From Massilia terrae (GTDB lineage: Bacteria > Pseudomonadota > Gammaproteobacteria > Burkholderiales > Burkholderiaceae_D), in NCBI RefSeq assembly GCF_024753145.1, contig NZ_JANUGU010000002.1:372001-436000 (forward strand): DNA of 64,000 nucleotides, read 5' to 3'. Below, piece by piece: positions 28,278-37,603 of this stretch. The notes beneath the pieces are model-generated. The model was not told where the DNA came from, made no database searches, and was given only the letters and a program-made list of their open reading frames with translations. The position numbers and the translations under genes were made by a program. Positions within the stretch are counted from its first letter, which is position 1. Every line of letters begins with the position of its first letter.

Positions 28278-28380
28278 CGTCGTCCCGGCGAAGGCCGGGA
28301 CCCATGGACAGCTTGAGTTGTGGCGCGGTCGCCTCGTGCCTGCAGACTCAGCATGGGTCCCGGCCTTCGCCGGGACGACG
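28278..28380. repeat. REPIN element with perfect 29-bp arms
   Basis: Arms at 28278-28306 and 28352-28380 are perfectly inverted over 29 bp and flank a 45-bp spacer. Each arm is itself a hairpin (CCCGGC/GCCGGG stem) extended outward by CGTCGT and inward by ACCCATG. It occupies most of the gap between the convergent aldo/keto reductase and CysB-like genes. It is the best-preserved copy in the window and may also act as a bidirectional transcription stop. Confidence 0.88.
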
Positions 28381-28399
28381 TGCTAACGGCGCGTGGCGC

Positions 28400-29335
28400 C
28401 TACGCCGCCTCCCCCATCGGCATCAAGGCCTTCTCGATATCCCCCCGCGTCACCCCCGGCGCAAAGCGCTCGATGAAGTGATACGCATAGCTGCGCAGGT
28501 ACGCCCCGCGCCTTAGCGCCAGCCGCGTCACGTTCGGCGCGAACAGGTGCGACGCCCCAATCGCGCGCAGGCCCTTGTCGCGCCCATGATCGAAGGCCAT
28601 CTGCGCCACGATCCCCACGCCCATCCCCAGCGCGACGTACTGCTTGATCACGTCCGAATCCATCGCCGTCAGCACGATGTCCGGCGACAGCCCGGCTTCG
28701 ACAAACGCCGCATCCACATGCCCGCGGCCCGTATAGCCGACGTCGTAGGTAATCAGCGGATGCGCCGCCAGGTCCTCGATGCGCAGCGGCGTCTTCGACA
28801 GCAGCGGATGCCCGTCCGGCACCACGACCAGGTGGCTCCAGCGATAGCAGGGAAACGACACCAGCTCCGGAAACGCCGCCAGGCCTTCGGTCGCAATCCC
28901 GATATCCGCCCGCCCCGACAGCACCCACTCCGCGATATGCTCCGGCGCGCTCTGCTGCAAGGCGATGCGCACATTCGGGAAGGCTTCGCGGAAGGCCTGC
29001 ACCGCTTCCGGCAGCACGTAGCGCGCCTGCGTGTGCGTCACCGCGACGCGCAAGGTGCCGCTGTCCTGGGTCGCATATTCCTGGCTGGCCTGGCGCAGGT
29101 TCTCCGCCTCGACCAACAAGCGCTCGACGATCTTGAGGATGCCCTTGCCGGGATCGGTGAGCCCGGTCAGCCGCTTGCCGTTGCGTTCGAAGATGACCAC
29201 GCCCAGCTCGTCCTCGAGCTCGCGGATCTGGCGCGACACACCGGGCTGCGAAGTGAAGAGCGCATTCGCCACCTCGGTCAAATTAAAGCCTCGACGCACT
29301 GCTTCGCGCACGGAGCGCAACTGCTGGAAGTTCAT
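28400..29335 (-). CDS. cysB: CysB-family LysR regulator
   Basis: The protein has 311 residues. The N-terminal winged helix-turn-helix starts [41 protein letters not shown], the CysB/Cbl subgroup signature. The effector domain follows ([19 protein letters not shown], about 93-111). CysB-type regulators activate sulfate uptake and reduction genes in response to O- or N-acetylserine. Its ATG overlaps the cysA stop (ATGA, 29332-29335), so it is translated from the cysTWA transcript, which would make regulation self-linked. CysB and Cbl cannot be separated with certainty from this reading. Confidence 0.9.
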   Translation of the reverse strand: MNFQQLRSVREAVRRGFNLTEVANALFTSQPGVSRQIRELEDELGVVIFERNGKRLTGLTDPGKGILKIVERLLVEAENLRQASQEYATQDSGTLRVAVTHTQARYVLPEAVQAFREAFPNVRIALQQSAPEHIAEWVLSGRADIGIATEGLAAFPELVSFPCYRWSHLVVVPDGHPLLSKTPLRIEDLAAHPLITYDVGYTGRGHVDAAFVEAGLSPDIVLTAMDSDVIKQYVALGMGVGIVAQMAFDHGRDKGLRAIGASHLFAPNVTRLALRRGAYLRSYAYHFIERFAPGVTRGDIEKALMPMGEAA

Positions 29336-30405
29336 ATGCCGCTGCCCTCGTCCACGAATACATGCATGCGGCGCGGCCGCACCACCAGCGTCTCGCCTTC
29401 CTTTGGCGCCAGCTTGCCGAAGCGGTCATTCGACATCACCGCCTCGATCAGCTCCGCATTGTCGACGCGCTCCAGGTCCAGCTGGGCCAGCGGCCCGATC
29501 GCATGCGCACGCCGCAGCTTGACCACGATGCCCTCGGCGCCAGGCGCATAGCGGTCCACTTCGAGATCGTGCGGCCGCACATAGCCCACCGCCTGCGAAT
29601 CGCGCACGTCCGCGTGCTGCGGCACATCCAGCTCGACGCCGCCGCTGGCCAGCACGCCTTCGTTCACGCGTCCGTGGAACAGGTTGACGTTGCCGAGGAA
29701 GCCGTACACGAAGGGCGAAGCCGGATGGTTGTACACCTGGTCCGGCGTGCCGATCTGCTCGATGTGGCCCTTGTTCATCAGGACCACCTGGTCCGCCACT
29801 TCCAGCGCCTCTTCCTGGTCGTGCGTAACGAAGATCGATGTCACGTGCAGCTCGTCGTGCAGGCGCCGCAGCCAGCGCCGCAGTTCCTTGCGCACCTTGG
29901 CGTCAAGCGCGCCGAAGGGCTCGTCCAGCAGCAGCACGCGCGGCTCCACCGCCAACGCGCGCGCCAGTGCGATACGCTGCCGCTGGCCGCCCGACAGCTG
30001 CGGCGGATAGCGGTCGGCGATCCAGTCCAGCTGCACCAGCTCCAGCAGGCGCATCACCTTCTCGCGGATCTGCTGCTCCGACGGCCGCTCGCCGCGCGGC
30101 TTCACGCGCAGGCCGAAGGCGACGTTCTCGAACACCGTCATGTGCTTGAACAGCGCGTAGTGCTGGAACACGAAGCCGACCTGGCGCTCGCGCACGTGGC
30201 GACGCGAGGCGTCATCGCCGTCCAGCAGCACGCTGCCCGAATCCGGAAACTCCAGGCCCGCGATAATGCGCAGCAGCGTGGTCTTGCCGCAGCCGGAAGG
30301 CCCGAGCAGCGCAGTCAGCTGCCCGTCCGGGAACTGCAGCGACACGTTGTCCAGCGCGGTGAACGCGCCGAACTGCTTGTGGATATTCTTGACTTCGATC
30401 GTCAT
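29332..30405 (-). CDS. cysA: Sulfate/thiosulfate ABC transporter ATP-binding protein
   Basis: The protein has 357 residues. It has Walker [10 protein letters not shown] (about 36-44), signature [16 protein letters not shown], Walker [13 protein letters not shown], and a C-terminal regulatory (TOBE-type) domain from about 240. I chose ATG 30405, preceded by GGAG, because the family begins [13 protein letters not shown]. The gap to cysW is 2 nt. It powers sulfate import through CysT and CysW. Confidence 0.95.
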   Translation of the reverse strand: MTIEVKNIHKQFGAFTALDNVSLQFPDGQLTALLGPSGCGKTTLLRIIAGLEFPDSGSVLLDGDDASRRHVRERQVGFVFQHYALFKHMTVFENVAFGLRVKPRGERPSEQQIREKVMRLLELVQLDWIADRYPPQLSGGQRQRIALARALAVEPRVLLLDEPFGALDAKVRKELRRWLRRLHDELHVTSIFVTHDQEEALEVADQVVLMNKGHIEQIGTPDQVYNHPASPFVYGFLGNVNLFHGRVNEGVLASGGVELDVPQHADVRDSQAVGYVRPHDLEVDRYAPGAEGIVVKLRRAHAIGPLAQLDLERVDNAELIEAVMSNDRFGKLAPKEGETLVVRPRRMHVFVDEGSGI

Positions 30406-30407
30406 GA

Positions 30408-31304
30408 TCAGTGCTCCGTGGTTCCCGGCTGGCGTGACTGGTGCAGGCGCCATTCGATGAAGGACTTGACCGCCAGCGTCACCAGCGCGAGCAGCGCCAG
30501 CAGCGACGCGATCGCGAACGCGGCGGTGAAGTTATATTCGTTGTAGAGGATCTCGACCTGCAGCGGCATGGTGTTGGTCTCGCCGCGGATATGGCCCGAC
30601 ACCACCGACACCGCGCCGAACTCGCCCATCGCGCGCGCATTGCACAGGATGACGCCGTACAGCAGTCCCCATTTGATGTTCGGGAGCGTCACCTTGCGGA
30701 AGGTGGCCCAGCCGGATGCGCCCAGCACCAGCGCGGCCTCCTCCTCTTCCGAGCCCTGCGCCTGCATCAGCGGCACCAGCTCGCGCGCGACAAACGGGAA
30801 GGTGATGAACACAGTCGCCAGCACAATGCCGGGCACGGCGAACAGGATCTTGATGTCGTGGTCGGACAGCCAGGGCCCGAGCCAGCCCTGCGCGCCGAAC
30901 ACCAGCACGTACATCAGGCCCGCGATCACCGGCGACACCGAGAACGGCAGGTCGATCAGCGTGAGCAGCACGCTCTTGCCGCGGAATTCGAACTTGGCGA
31001 TCGCCCACGACGCGGCCACGCCGAACACGAGATTCAGCGGCACCGCGATCACTGCCGCGATCAGCGTGAGCTTGATGGCCGACAGCGCGTCGGCGTCCAG
31101 GATCGCTTCGACATAAGTGTGCCAGCCGTTCTTCAGCGCCTCGGTGAACACGGCAGCCAACGGCACGAACAGGAACAGCGTCAGGAACGCGAGGGCGACC
31201 GTGATCAGCACATAACGCACCCAGGCCGGTTCGAGATGGCTGATCGATGCCTGGCGCGCCGGCGCGTGGGCGACAGCGGGTTTGTTGTCGAGGACCGCGC
31301 TCAT
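30408..31304 (-). CDS. cysW: Sulfate ABC transporter permease CysW
   Basis: The protein has 298 residues. Six membrane segments are visible, plus the EAA-type loop near [22 protein letters not shown] that contacts CysA. ATG 31304 overlaps the cysT stop (ATGA); an upstream in-frame GTG at 31331 lies inside cysT and is less likely. It pairs with CysT to form the sulfate channel. Confidence 0.95.
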   Translation of the reverse strand: MSAVLDNKPAVAHAPARQASISHLEPAWVRYVLITVALAFLTLFLFVPLAAVFTEALKNGWHTYVEAILDADALSAIKLTLIAAVIAVPLNLVFGVAASWAIAKFEFRGKSVLLTLIDLPFSVSPVIAGLMYVLVFGAQGWLGPWLSDHDIKILFAVPGIVLATVFITFPFVARELVPLMQAQGSEEEEAALVLGASGWATFRKVTLPNIKWGLLYGVILCNARAMGEFGAVSVVSGHIRGETNTMPLQVEILYNEYNFTAAFAIASLLALLALVTLAVKSFIEWRLHQSRQPGTTEH

Positions 31305-32149
31305 TTCTTGCCCGCCCGTTTGCGCGTCCACGCCTGCAGCAGGTTGATCGCGAGGAGCAGCACGAAGGACGCGACCAGCATCACGACCGCGATCGCGGTG
31401 GCGCCGGTGTAGTCGTACTGTTCCAGCTTGGTGACGATGAACAGCGGCGTGATCTCCGACACCAGCGGGATATTCCCCGCGATGAAGATCACCGAGCCGT
31501 ATTCACCGGTCGCGCGCGCGAAGGCCAGGGCGAAGCCGGTCAGCAGCGCCGGCAGGATCGAGGGCAGGATCACGCGCACGAAGGTCTGCAGCGGCGACGC
31601 GCCCAGGCTGGCGGCGGCTTCCTCCAGCTCGCGCTCGGATTCCTCCAGCACCGGCTGCACCGTGCGCACCACGAAAGGCAGGCCGATGAAGGTCAGCGCG
31701 ACGACCACGCCCAGCGGCGTGAACGCGACCTTCAGGCCGAAGCGGGTCAGGTACTGGCCGATCCAGCCATTGGCGGAATACAGGGCGGTGAGCGTGATGC
31801 CGGCCACCGCGGTAGGCAGCGCGAACGGCAGGTCGACCAGCGCGTCGATCAGGCGTTTGCCGGGGAAGCGGTAGCGCACCAGCACCCACGCGACGATGAA
31901 GCCGAACACGACGTTGAGGACGGCGGCGATCAGCGAGGCGCCAAAGCTGAGCCGATAGGAGGCCATCACCCGCTCCGACGTGACCGTGGTCCAGAACGCG
32001 TGCCACGACATCGTGAAGGTCTTGAGGAAGATTGCCGACATCGGCACCAGCACGATGAGGGCGAGGTAGAACAGCGTGAAGCCCAGCGTCAGCCCGAATC
32101 CGGGAATGACCCTGCCCGGCGCGCCGCGTGGCTTTAGGAAAGAGGACAT
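31301..32149 (-). CDS. cysT: Sulfate ABC transporter permease CysT (CysU)
   Basis: The protein has 282 residues, with six membrane segments and an EAA-like loop ([19 protein letters not shown]). I chose ATG 32149, where the protein starts [18 protein letters not shown]. It is the first gene of cysT-cysW-cysA-cysB. A periplasmic sulfate-binding protein (Sbp or CysP) is normally encoded next to these genes; none is present in this window, so it must lie elsewhere. Confidence 0.94.
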   Translation of the reverse strand: MSSFLKPRGAPGRVIPGFGLTLGFTLFYLALIVLVPMSAIFLKTFTMSWHAFWTTVTSERVMASYRLSFGASLIAAVLNVVFGFIVAWVLVRYRFPGKRLIDALVDLPFALPTAVAGITLTALYSANGWIGQYLTRFGLKVAFTPLGVVVALTFIGLPFVVRTVQPVLEESERELEEAAASLGASPLQTFVRVILPSILPALLTGFALAFARATGEYGSVIFIAGNIPLVSEITPLFIVTKLEQYDYTGATAIAVVMLVASFVLLLAINLLQAWTRKRAGKK

Positions 32150-32171
32150 GGAGGCCTTATTACAATTTCTT

Positions 32172-32232
32172 CTAATAGGGCTCCATATTCGCACGTGCAA
32201 GTCATGAGGCAAACGAAGCAATCTTCATTTGC
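32172..32232 (-). promoter_or_regulatory. cysT promoter with upstream inverted repeat (candidate CysB site)
   Basis: On the minus strand TTGCAC (32200-32195) and TATTAG (32177-32172) are spaced by 17 bp, a good sigma-70 match, 22 nt before the cysT start. Just upstream of the -35 box is a 10-bp inverted repeat with one mismatch, GCAAACGAAG (32209-32218) and CTTCATTTGC (32223-32232), loop CAAT. This is the usual place for a LysR-type activator site. That CysB binds it is inference. Confidence 0.65.
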
Positions 32233-32260
32233 ATAGAAGAGAAGGTCATTTAGCCAAGCT

Positions 32261-33034
32261 TCAATAGATCAGCTTGGCGGCGACGCCGGTCAGGGTGACG
32301 GCCAGCACGCCGCGGGCGATGCGCTCCGGCACCGCGCGCGCCAGCCAGGAGCCGAGGGTGATGCCGGGCACCGAGCCGACCAGCAAGGTGGCCAGCAGCG
32401 CCCAGTTGATCGAGCCCAGCCACCAGTGGCCGGCGGCGGCGATCGCGGTCAGGGGCACGGCGTAGGCGATGTCGGTGCCGGCGATCTCCGCGGGCGACAG
32501 GCGCGGATACAGCATCAGCAGCAAGGTCGCACCGATGGCGCCGGCGCCAATCGACGAGACCGTGACCAGGGTGCCCAGCACCGCGCCGGCCAACACCGTG
32601 CTCACCGTCAACGCCCTGCCCTGCAGTTGGCGGTTCGGGCTGGCGTGGACCCAGGCCAGCAGGCGGGACCGGAACATCAGCGAGATGACCGTGAGCAGCA
32701 CGGACACCGCGATCGAATAGCGGATCACCTGGCCGATGGCGGGATCGAGCGCGCCGAAGCGATGCAGCGCATAGGTGGCAACGAGCGCGGCCGGCAAGGC
32801 GCCGGCGCACAGGCGCAACACGATTTCCCAGTGAACATTGCCTTTGGAGCGATGCGTGACGGTGCCGACTGATTTGGTGAGCGAGGCGAAGGCCAGGTCG
32901 GTGCCGACCGCGACCGACGGCGCGACGCCGAACAGCAAGGTCAACAGCGGCGTCATCAGCGAGCCGCCGCCAACGCCGGTCATCCCGACCAGCACGCCAA
33001 CGGCAAAGCCGCTCAATACGTAGGTTACAGACAT
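32261..33034 (-). CDS. TauE/SafE family sulfite/organosulfonate permease (TSUP)
   Basis: The protein has 257 residues. It is an integral membrane protein with eight or so hydrophobic segments and the TSUP N-terminal motif GMTGVGGGSLMTPLL. I chose ATG 33034, where the protein starts MSVTYVLSGFAVG. Some family members export sulfite or sulfoacetate, others transport different anions. Its position directly upstream of cysTWA on the same strand suggests a sulfur-related role, perhaps sulfite relief during sulfate reduction. Confidence 0.85.
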   Translation of the reverse strand: MSVTYVLSGFAVGVLVGMTGVGGGSLMTPLLTLLFGVAPSVAVGTDLAFASLTKSVGTVTHRSKGNVHWEIVLRLCAGALPAALVATYALHRFGALDPAIGQVIRYSIAVSVLLTVISLMFRSRLLAWVHASPNRQLQGRALTVSTVLAGAVLGTLVTVSSIGAGAIGATLLLMLYPRLSPAEIAGTDIAYAVPLTAIAAAGHWWLGSINWALLATLLVGSVPGITLGSWLARAVPERIARGVLAVTLTGVAAKLIY

Positions 33035-33174
33035 GATTACCCCTGAGTTTGAGGTCAAGGGTAAGGGGCGGGGGCCGTTAAGCAAACAACAGCTTACTCA
33101 TTTGCTTATGCTGACTGTGAAAGAAGAGGTGTGCGCCGACGGAAGCATGGACGCAAGGGATAAATAAAAGATAA

Positions 33175-33285
33175 CGTCGTTCCCGCGGAGGCGGGAACAC
33201 CATTTTGCTTGCGCGGCCACTACGCTAAAACGTAGCGGTTTGCATAAAAAAATTGGGTCCCCGCTTTCGCGAGGACGACGTTCTC
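33175..33285. repeat. REPIN-like element
   Basis: A REP copy at about 33175-33200 (GCGGAGGCGGGAAC core) and an inverted, more diverged copy at about 33253-33285 (GGTCCCCGC, TTTC, GCGAGGACGACG) flank a 50-bp spacer. The copies belong to different stem subtypes. It lies between the peroxiredoxin and TSUP genes. Confidence 0.75.
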
Positions 33286-33313
33286 TTTATAGCAGCTGCC
33301 TCTGCTAAGCCGA

Positions 33314-33952
33314 TTATTTGTTCGGCTGCGGCGTCACGCGCAGGTACGGGCGCGCTGCCGTAAAGCCCTTCGGATATTTCTTCTTCAGCTCTTCCGGATC
33401 CTGCACCGTCATCGGGATGATCACGTCATCGCCATCCTTCCAGTTGCCCGGCGTGGCCACGGTGTAGCCGTCGGTCAGCTGCAGGGCGTCGATCACGCGC
33501 AGCACCTCGTCGAAATTGCGGCCGGTGCTCATCGGGTAGGTGATGATCAGGCGAACCTTCTTCTTCGGATCGATGATGAACAGCGAACGCACCGTGGCCG
33601 TTGCGGACTGCTCCGGGTGGATCATGTCGTACATCTTCGACACTTTCATGTCCTGGTCCGCGATGATCGGGAAGCCGACCACGGTCTTCTGCGTGTCCTC
33701 GATGTCCGAGATCCACTTGCGGTGCTGCTCGGCCGGGTCGACCGACAGCGCGATCGCCTTGACGTTGCGCTTGTCGAATTCAGGCTTCAGCTTGGCGGTC
33801 AGGCCCAGCTCGGTCGTGCACACCGGCGTGAAGTCGGCCGGGTGCGAGAACAGCACCACCCAGGAATCGCCCGCCCAGTCATAGAAATGCAGCTTGCCAA
33901 TCGACGAATCTTGTTCGAAATCGGGGGCGGTGTCGCCCAGACGTAAGGTCAT
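33314..33952 (-). CDS. 1-Cys peroxiredoxin (Prx6 family)
   Basis: This peroxidase reduces hydrogen peroxide and organic peroxides. The protein has 212 residues. The peroxidatic Cys is C45 in HPADFTPVCTTELG. It is the only Cys in the protein, so it is a 1-Cys type. I chose ATG 33952 because the family begins MTLRLGDTAPDF. The C-terminal extension typical of Prx6 is present (about 165-212). Its neighbours are unrelated. Confidence 0.93.
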   Translation of the reverse strand: MTLRLGDTAPDFEQDSSIGKLHFYDWAGDSWVVLFSHPADFTPVCTTELGLTAKLKPEFDKRNVKAIALSVDPAEQHRKWISDIEDTQKTVVGFPIIADQDMKVSKMYDMIHPEQSATATVRSLFIIDPKKKVRLIITYPMSTGRNFDEVLRVIDALQLTDGYTVATPGNWKDGDDVIIPMTVQDPEELKKKYPKGFTAARPYLRVTPQPNK

Positions 33953-34037
33953 GGTTCTACTCCTTCGGTTGGTTTGAATGCGCCTGCCAAAAAGCACGGA
34001 CGGACATTGTGCGCCGGGTCGCCCCGGCGCGGACCTG

Positions 34038-34424
34038 CTAGAAATAACGATTGTAGAGAACCACGCACCAGGTCACCGCCGCCAGCCCGATGGCGAGCGC
34101 GACCGCCGCACTGCCGAGGTCCTTGGCGTTCTTCGACAGCGGATGGCGCTCCAGCGAAATGCGGTCGACCACGGCCTCCAGCGCGGAATTGATGATCTCC
34201 ACGATCAGCACCAGCACCAGCACCCCGATCAGCACCAGTTTCTGGAACGCCGACACCGGCAGCGCCAGCGCCACCGCGGTGGCGATCACGAACACGACGA
34301 GCTCCTGGCGGAACGCATGCTCGTGGCGCCACGCGGCCCTGAAGCCGTCGGCCGAGTTGTAAAAAGCGGACAGGATGCGGCGCAGGCCGCTCTTGCTCTT
34401 GAATTCGCTGGTCAGGTTTTCCAT
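34038..34424 (-). CDS. dgkA: Diacylglycerol kinase
   Basis: DgkA phosphorylates diacylglycerol in the inner membrane, recycling the by-product of membrane-derived oligosaccharide or LPS modification. The protein has 128 residues and three membrane helices. The catalytic segment EIINSALEAVVDRIS lies near residues 76-90. I chose ATG 34424 because MENLTSEFKSKSGLRR matches the family; the longer frame runs into the IclR promoter. It is divergent from the IclR gene. Confidence 0.95.
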   Translation of the reverse strand: MENLTSEFKSKSGLRRILSAFYNSADGFRAAWRHEHAFRQELVVFVIATAVALALPVSAFQKLVLIGVLVLVLIVEIINSALEAVVDRISLERHPLSKNAKDLGSAAVALAIGLAAVTWCVVLYNRYF

Positions 34425-34550
34425 GAAGTGGTCCGGTTTTGCATCATTAGCATTATGCCTGTTGCGCCACGCTGCTGGCTGAAGCGTTGCCATGACTTTT
34501 CGTCATATGGTATAAAGAAGTCGGATTTACTGCAGTGCACCAACCACATC

Positions 34551-35336
34551 ATGAAAATGGACACCGTTGAACCGGCCAAGACTTCGATCCAGGTGATCGA
34601 GCGGATGGTAGCTTTATTGGATGCCTTGGCCGCGTATCCGGATCCGGTCAGCCTGAAAGAACTGTCGAAGGTTTCCGGCCTCCACCCTTCCACCGCCCAC
34701 CGCATCTTGAACGACATGGTGGTCACGCGCTTCGTCGACCGGGTCGAGCCGGGCACCTACCGCCTCGGCATGCGCCTGCTGGAGCTAGGCAACGTGGTCA
34801 AGAGCCGCTTGTCGGTCCGCGAGGCGGCGCTCGATTTCATGCGCACGCTGCACAAGAAGACCCAGCAGACCGTCAACCTGTCGGTGCGCCAGGGCGACGA
34901 GATCGTCTACATCGACCGCGCGTTCTCGGAGCGTTCCGGAATGCAGGTGGTGCGCGCGATCGGCGGGCGCGGCCCGCTGCACCTCACCTCCACCGGCAAG
35001 CTGTTCCTGTCGGTCGACGAGCCCAAGGCGATTCGTGCCTACGCGACGCGCACCGGGCTGGCGGGGCACAACAAGAATTCGATCACCGACCTGAGCAAGC
35101 TCGAACGAGAGCTGTCGCTGGTGCGGGCGCGCGGCTACGCGCGCGACAACGAGGAGCTGGAGCTGGGCGTGCGCTGCATGGCGGCCGGCATCCACGACGA
35201 CAGCGGCAAGCTGGTCGCGGGCTTGTCGATTTCGGCGCCGGCGGATCGCTTGCAGGAAGACTGGCTGGAAGATTTGGTCACGACGGCCGCGCAGATTTCG
35301 GCGACCTTGGGATTCCGGCCGGCCAGCGCGGCTTAA
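34551..35336 (+). CDS. IclR family transcriptional regulator
   Basis: The protein has 261 residues. The N-terminal winged helix domain (about 10-75) contains KELSKVSGLHPSTAHRILNDM, and the C-terminal effector domain runs from about 85. ATG 34551 has no strong ribosome-binding site; ATG 34557 is an alternative. IclR regulators usually control nearby catabolic genes, but the neighbours here (dgkA, PBP7-like) are not obvious targets, so it may act elsewhere. Confidence 0.9.
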   Translation: MKMDTVEPAKTSIQVIERMVALLDALAAYPDPVSLKELSKVSGLHPSTAHRILNDMVVTRFVDRVEPGTYRLGMRLLELGNVVKSRLSVREAALDFMRTLHKKTQQTVNLSVRQGDEIVYIDRAFSERSGMQVVRAIGGRGPLHLTSTGKLFLSVDEPKAIRAYATRTGLAGHNKNSITDLSKLERELSLVRARGYARDNEELELGVRCMAAGIHDDSGKLVAGLSISAPADRLQEDWLEDLVTTAAQISATLGFRPASAA

Positions 35337-35353
35337 TCACCCTCTTCTTGAAT

Positions 35354-35487
35354 ACCGTCGTTCCCGCGCAGGCGGGAACCCATGGAACGCCTGAGCAGTG
35401 GCGACGTCAGCAAGCAAGCCACCACACCGATAAGCCGTCGTTCCCGGCACTGCTGGAAACGACTCCCCGCCTGCGCCGGGACGACGT
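35354..35487. repeat. Composite REPIN element with second palindrome type
   Basis: A REP copy at 35355-35382 and an inverted one at about 35462-35487 lie between the convergent IclR and PBP7-like genes. Fused to the right copy is a different palindrome at 35436-35462 (GTCGTTCCCGGCA, CTGCTGGAAACGAC). The same second palindrome type occurs at 43376 and 52645. Confidence 0.8.
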
Positions 35488-35514
35488 GCATCTGTTAGCT
35501 CAGTGAGGGAATCT

Positions 35515-36765
35515 TCAATGCCCCGGCGCAGTCACCGTCGACAGCCCCGGCGTGCCCGTAGTGGTCGTGATGGTCGTCGGCGCAGCCGACATTGACGGCA
35601 AGGCTGGCGACGCCTGCACCGTGGTGCTGATGGTGGCCGGCGCAGTCGACATCGACGGCAACGCCGGCCTGAGCGATGTCGTCGCAATCGTCATCGCCGC
35701 CGCGGTCGGCACCGGCGCCGCCGTCGCGGACGGGGTCACCGCTTCGATCAGGTGCGAGGGCTTCAGGTTCTCCAGCCAATGCCGCACCCTGCCCGCATCC
35801 GCGGTACGCGACATCTTCCCTTTCGAATCCAGCAGCACCATGATCACGTTGCGCCCCTGGATGAAGGCCTGCATCACCAGGCAGCGCCCCGCTTCGTTGA
35901 TGAAGCCGGTCTTCTGCAAGCCGATGTTCCAGTCCGGCTGGGCGACGAGGTAGTTGGTGTTATGGAACTGCATCAACCGCCCGCTCGCCGCAACCGCCGA
36001 GCCCGGATCGGTCGTGTACTGGCGCAGCAGCGGCTCCTCGTGCGCCACTTTCACCAGCCTGGCGAGGTCGCGCGCGCTCGAGACGTTGGCGCTGGACAGC
36101 CCGCTCGAATCCACATAATGCGTATCGTTCATGCCAAGCGTCCGCGCCTGGGCGTTCATCGCGTCGACGAAGGCGGTGATCCCGCCGGGAAAATTGCGCC
36201 CGAGCGCGGCAGCGGCACGGTTTTCGGAACTCATCAGCGCGATGTGCAGCATGTCGCTGCGTTTCAGCCGCGCGCCCACGCGCAGCCGCGAGCTGCTGTG
36301 CTTGAGCCGGTCGACATCGGCTTCGGTGACAGTCAGCACTTCGTCCATGTCCTGCTGTGCCTTGACCACCACCAGGCCGGTCATCAGCTTGGTGATCGAG
36401 GCGATCGGCAAGGCAACGCTGGAATTTTTTTCGAACAGGACTTCGGAGGTCTGCTGGTCGAGCACCAGCGCGACATTGGACTTGAGGGCCAGCGGATCGT
36501 GCGTGGACGACAGGCCCGCCAGTTCGCCCGCGCTCAAGGCCGCGACGGCCGGCGCGGCGCGGCGCACGCGCCTCCACACGACCTTGCGCTTGCCGTGGAC
36601 CATTTCGATGCGGCGCACCATCTGCTGGCGATTGTCATCCGCAATCGCCTGGGCAACTTCCTTGTGTTTGGTGGCCTTCTTGACATGATGCTTGCTGCTC
36701 GCAGCCGAGGCCGGCTCAAGCACCAACATCAAAGACAAAACGGCAGCGAACGCAAGCTTGTACAT
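35515..36765 (-). CDS. pbpG: D-alanyl-D-alanine endopeptidase (PBP7-like) with repetitive C-terminal tail
   Basis: This is an S11 family peptidase acting on cell-wall cross-links in the periplasm. The protein has 416 residues. The signal peptide ends near residue 21 (PASAA), followed by a Lys/His-rich stretch. Active-site motifs are SITK (S123, K126), SEN (180-182) and KTG (285-287). I chose ATG 36765, where the signal peptide begins. E. coli PbpG is about 310 residues; here a Thr/Pro/Ala-rich tail of about 70 residues follows the domain, with a tandem unit PALPSMS(T/A)AP repeated twice. The tail may be a flexible wall-associated linker. Confidence 0.92.
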   Translation of the reverse strand: MYKLAFAAVLSLMLVLEPASAASSKHHVKKATKHKEVAQAIADDNRQQMVRRIEMVHGKRKVVWRRVRRAAPAVAALSAGELAGLSSTHDPLALKSNVALVLDQQTSEVLFEKNSSVALPIASITKLMTGLVVVKAQQDMDEVLTVTEADVDRLKHSSSRLRVGARLKRSDMLHIALMSSENRAAAALGRNFPGGITAFVDAMNAQARTLGMNDTHYVDSSGLSSANVSSARDLARLVKVAHEEPLLRQYTTDPGSAVAASGRLMQFHNTNYLVAQPDWNIGLQKTGFINEAGRCLVMQAFIQGRNVIMVLLDSKGKMSRTADAGRVRHWLENLKPSHLIEAVTPSATAAPVPTAAAMTIATTSLRPALPSMSTAPATISTTVQASPALPSMSAAPTTITTTTGTPGLSTVTAPGH

Positions 36766-36907
36766 CTGGAACCTCGGGTGCAAACGGATGAGTACTGCAT
36801 GAAGTGTAGCGAAAGCCGTCACGAGCGCAAGCGAATTTCCATATCGTGCGCTAGCTTTTGCCACACAACAACAGCAGCTCCTTCACACTTCAGTTTCAAT
36901 AATACGC

Positions 36908-37603
36908 TTACTCGGCGAACCGCACGAATGCATCGAGCGATTCGCGCTCGGTCACCAGCGTGTTCTCGATCTTGTCGGGATCGGCCCAGCCCAGCGCCAT
37001 GCCGCACACCACCAGCTCGCTGTCCTGCAGTTGCAAATGCTGCTTGATGATCTTGTGATAGTGGATGAAGGCGGCTTGCGGGCAGGTGTCGAGCCCGCGC
37101 GCGCGCGCCGCCACCATGATGTTCTGCAGGAACATGCCGTAGTCGAGCCAGGAGCCCTGCTCCAGCACGCGGTCGATGGTGAAGATGAAGCCGACCGGCG
37201 CGTCGAAGAAACGGAAATTGCGCGCGTGCTGGGCCGCCATGCCCGGCTTGTTGTCGCGCGTAATGCCCAGCAGGGTGTAGAGGTCCCAGCCGACCTTGCG
37301 GCGCCGTTCGATGAAGGGCGACACCCATTGGCGCGGGTAATAATAGTAGGCCTCGGTGTGCTCCTTGTTGAGTTCCGGATCGCTGTACGCCGCAAGGATG
37401 TCGTCGGTCAGCGCCTGCTTGGCATTGCCAGTCAGCACGTACACCTTCCACGGCTGGATATTCGTGCCGGACGGCGCGCGCGCTGCTACGTCGAGGATCT
37501 TCTCGATGTCCTCGCGGGCTACCGGCTTGGGCAGGAATGCCCGGATTGAACGCCGCGAACCAATCGCCGCGTCCACTGCCTCCTGTTGGGGGCTGGAAAT
37601 CAT
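36908..37603 (-). CDS. Nitroreductase family protein
   Basis: The protein has 231 residues. It is an FMN-dependent NAD(P)H oxidoreductase: the FMN phosphate-binding SRRSIRAFLPKPV lies near residue 16-28, RAPSGTNIQPWKVYVL near 41-56, and the C-terminal GMALGWADPDKIEN motif near 200. GAAGGAG precedes ATG 37603. Its start overlaps the stop of the EamA gene by 4 nt (ATGA), so the two are co-translated, perhaps for detoxification plus export. The substrate is unknown. Confidence 0.92.
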   Translation of the reverse strand: MISSPQQEAVDAAIGSRRSIRAFLPKPVAREDIEKILDVAARAPSGTNIQPWKVYVLTGNAKQALTDDILAAYSDPELNKEHTEAYYYYPRQWVSPFIERRRKVGWDLYTLLGITRDNKPGMAAQHARNFRFFDAPVGFIFTIDRVLEQGSWLDYGMFLQNIMVAARARGLDTCPQAAFIHYHKIIKQHLQLQDSELVVCGMALGWADPDKIENTLVTERESLDAFVRFAE

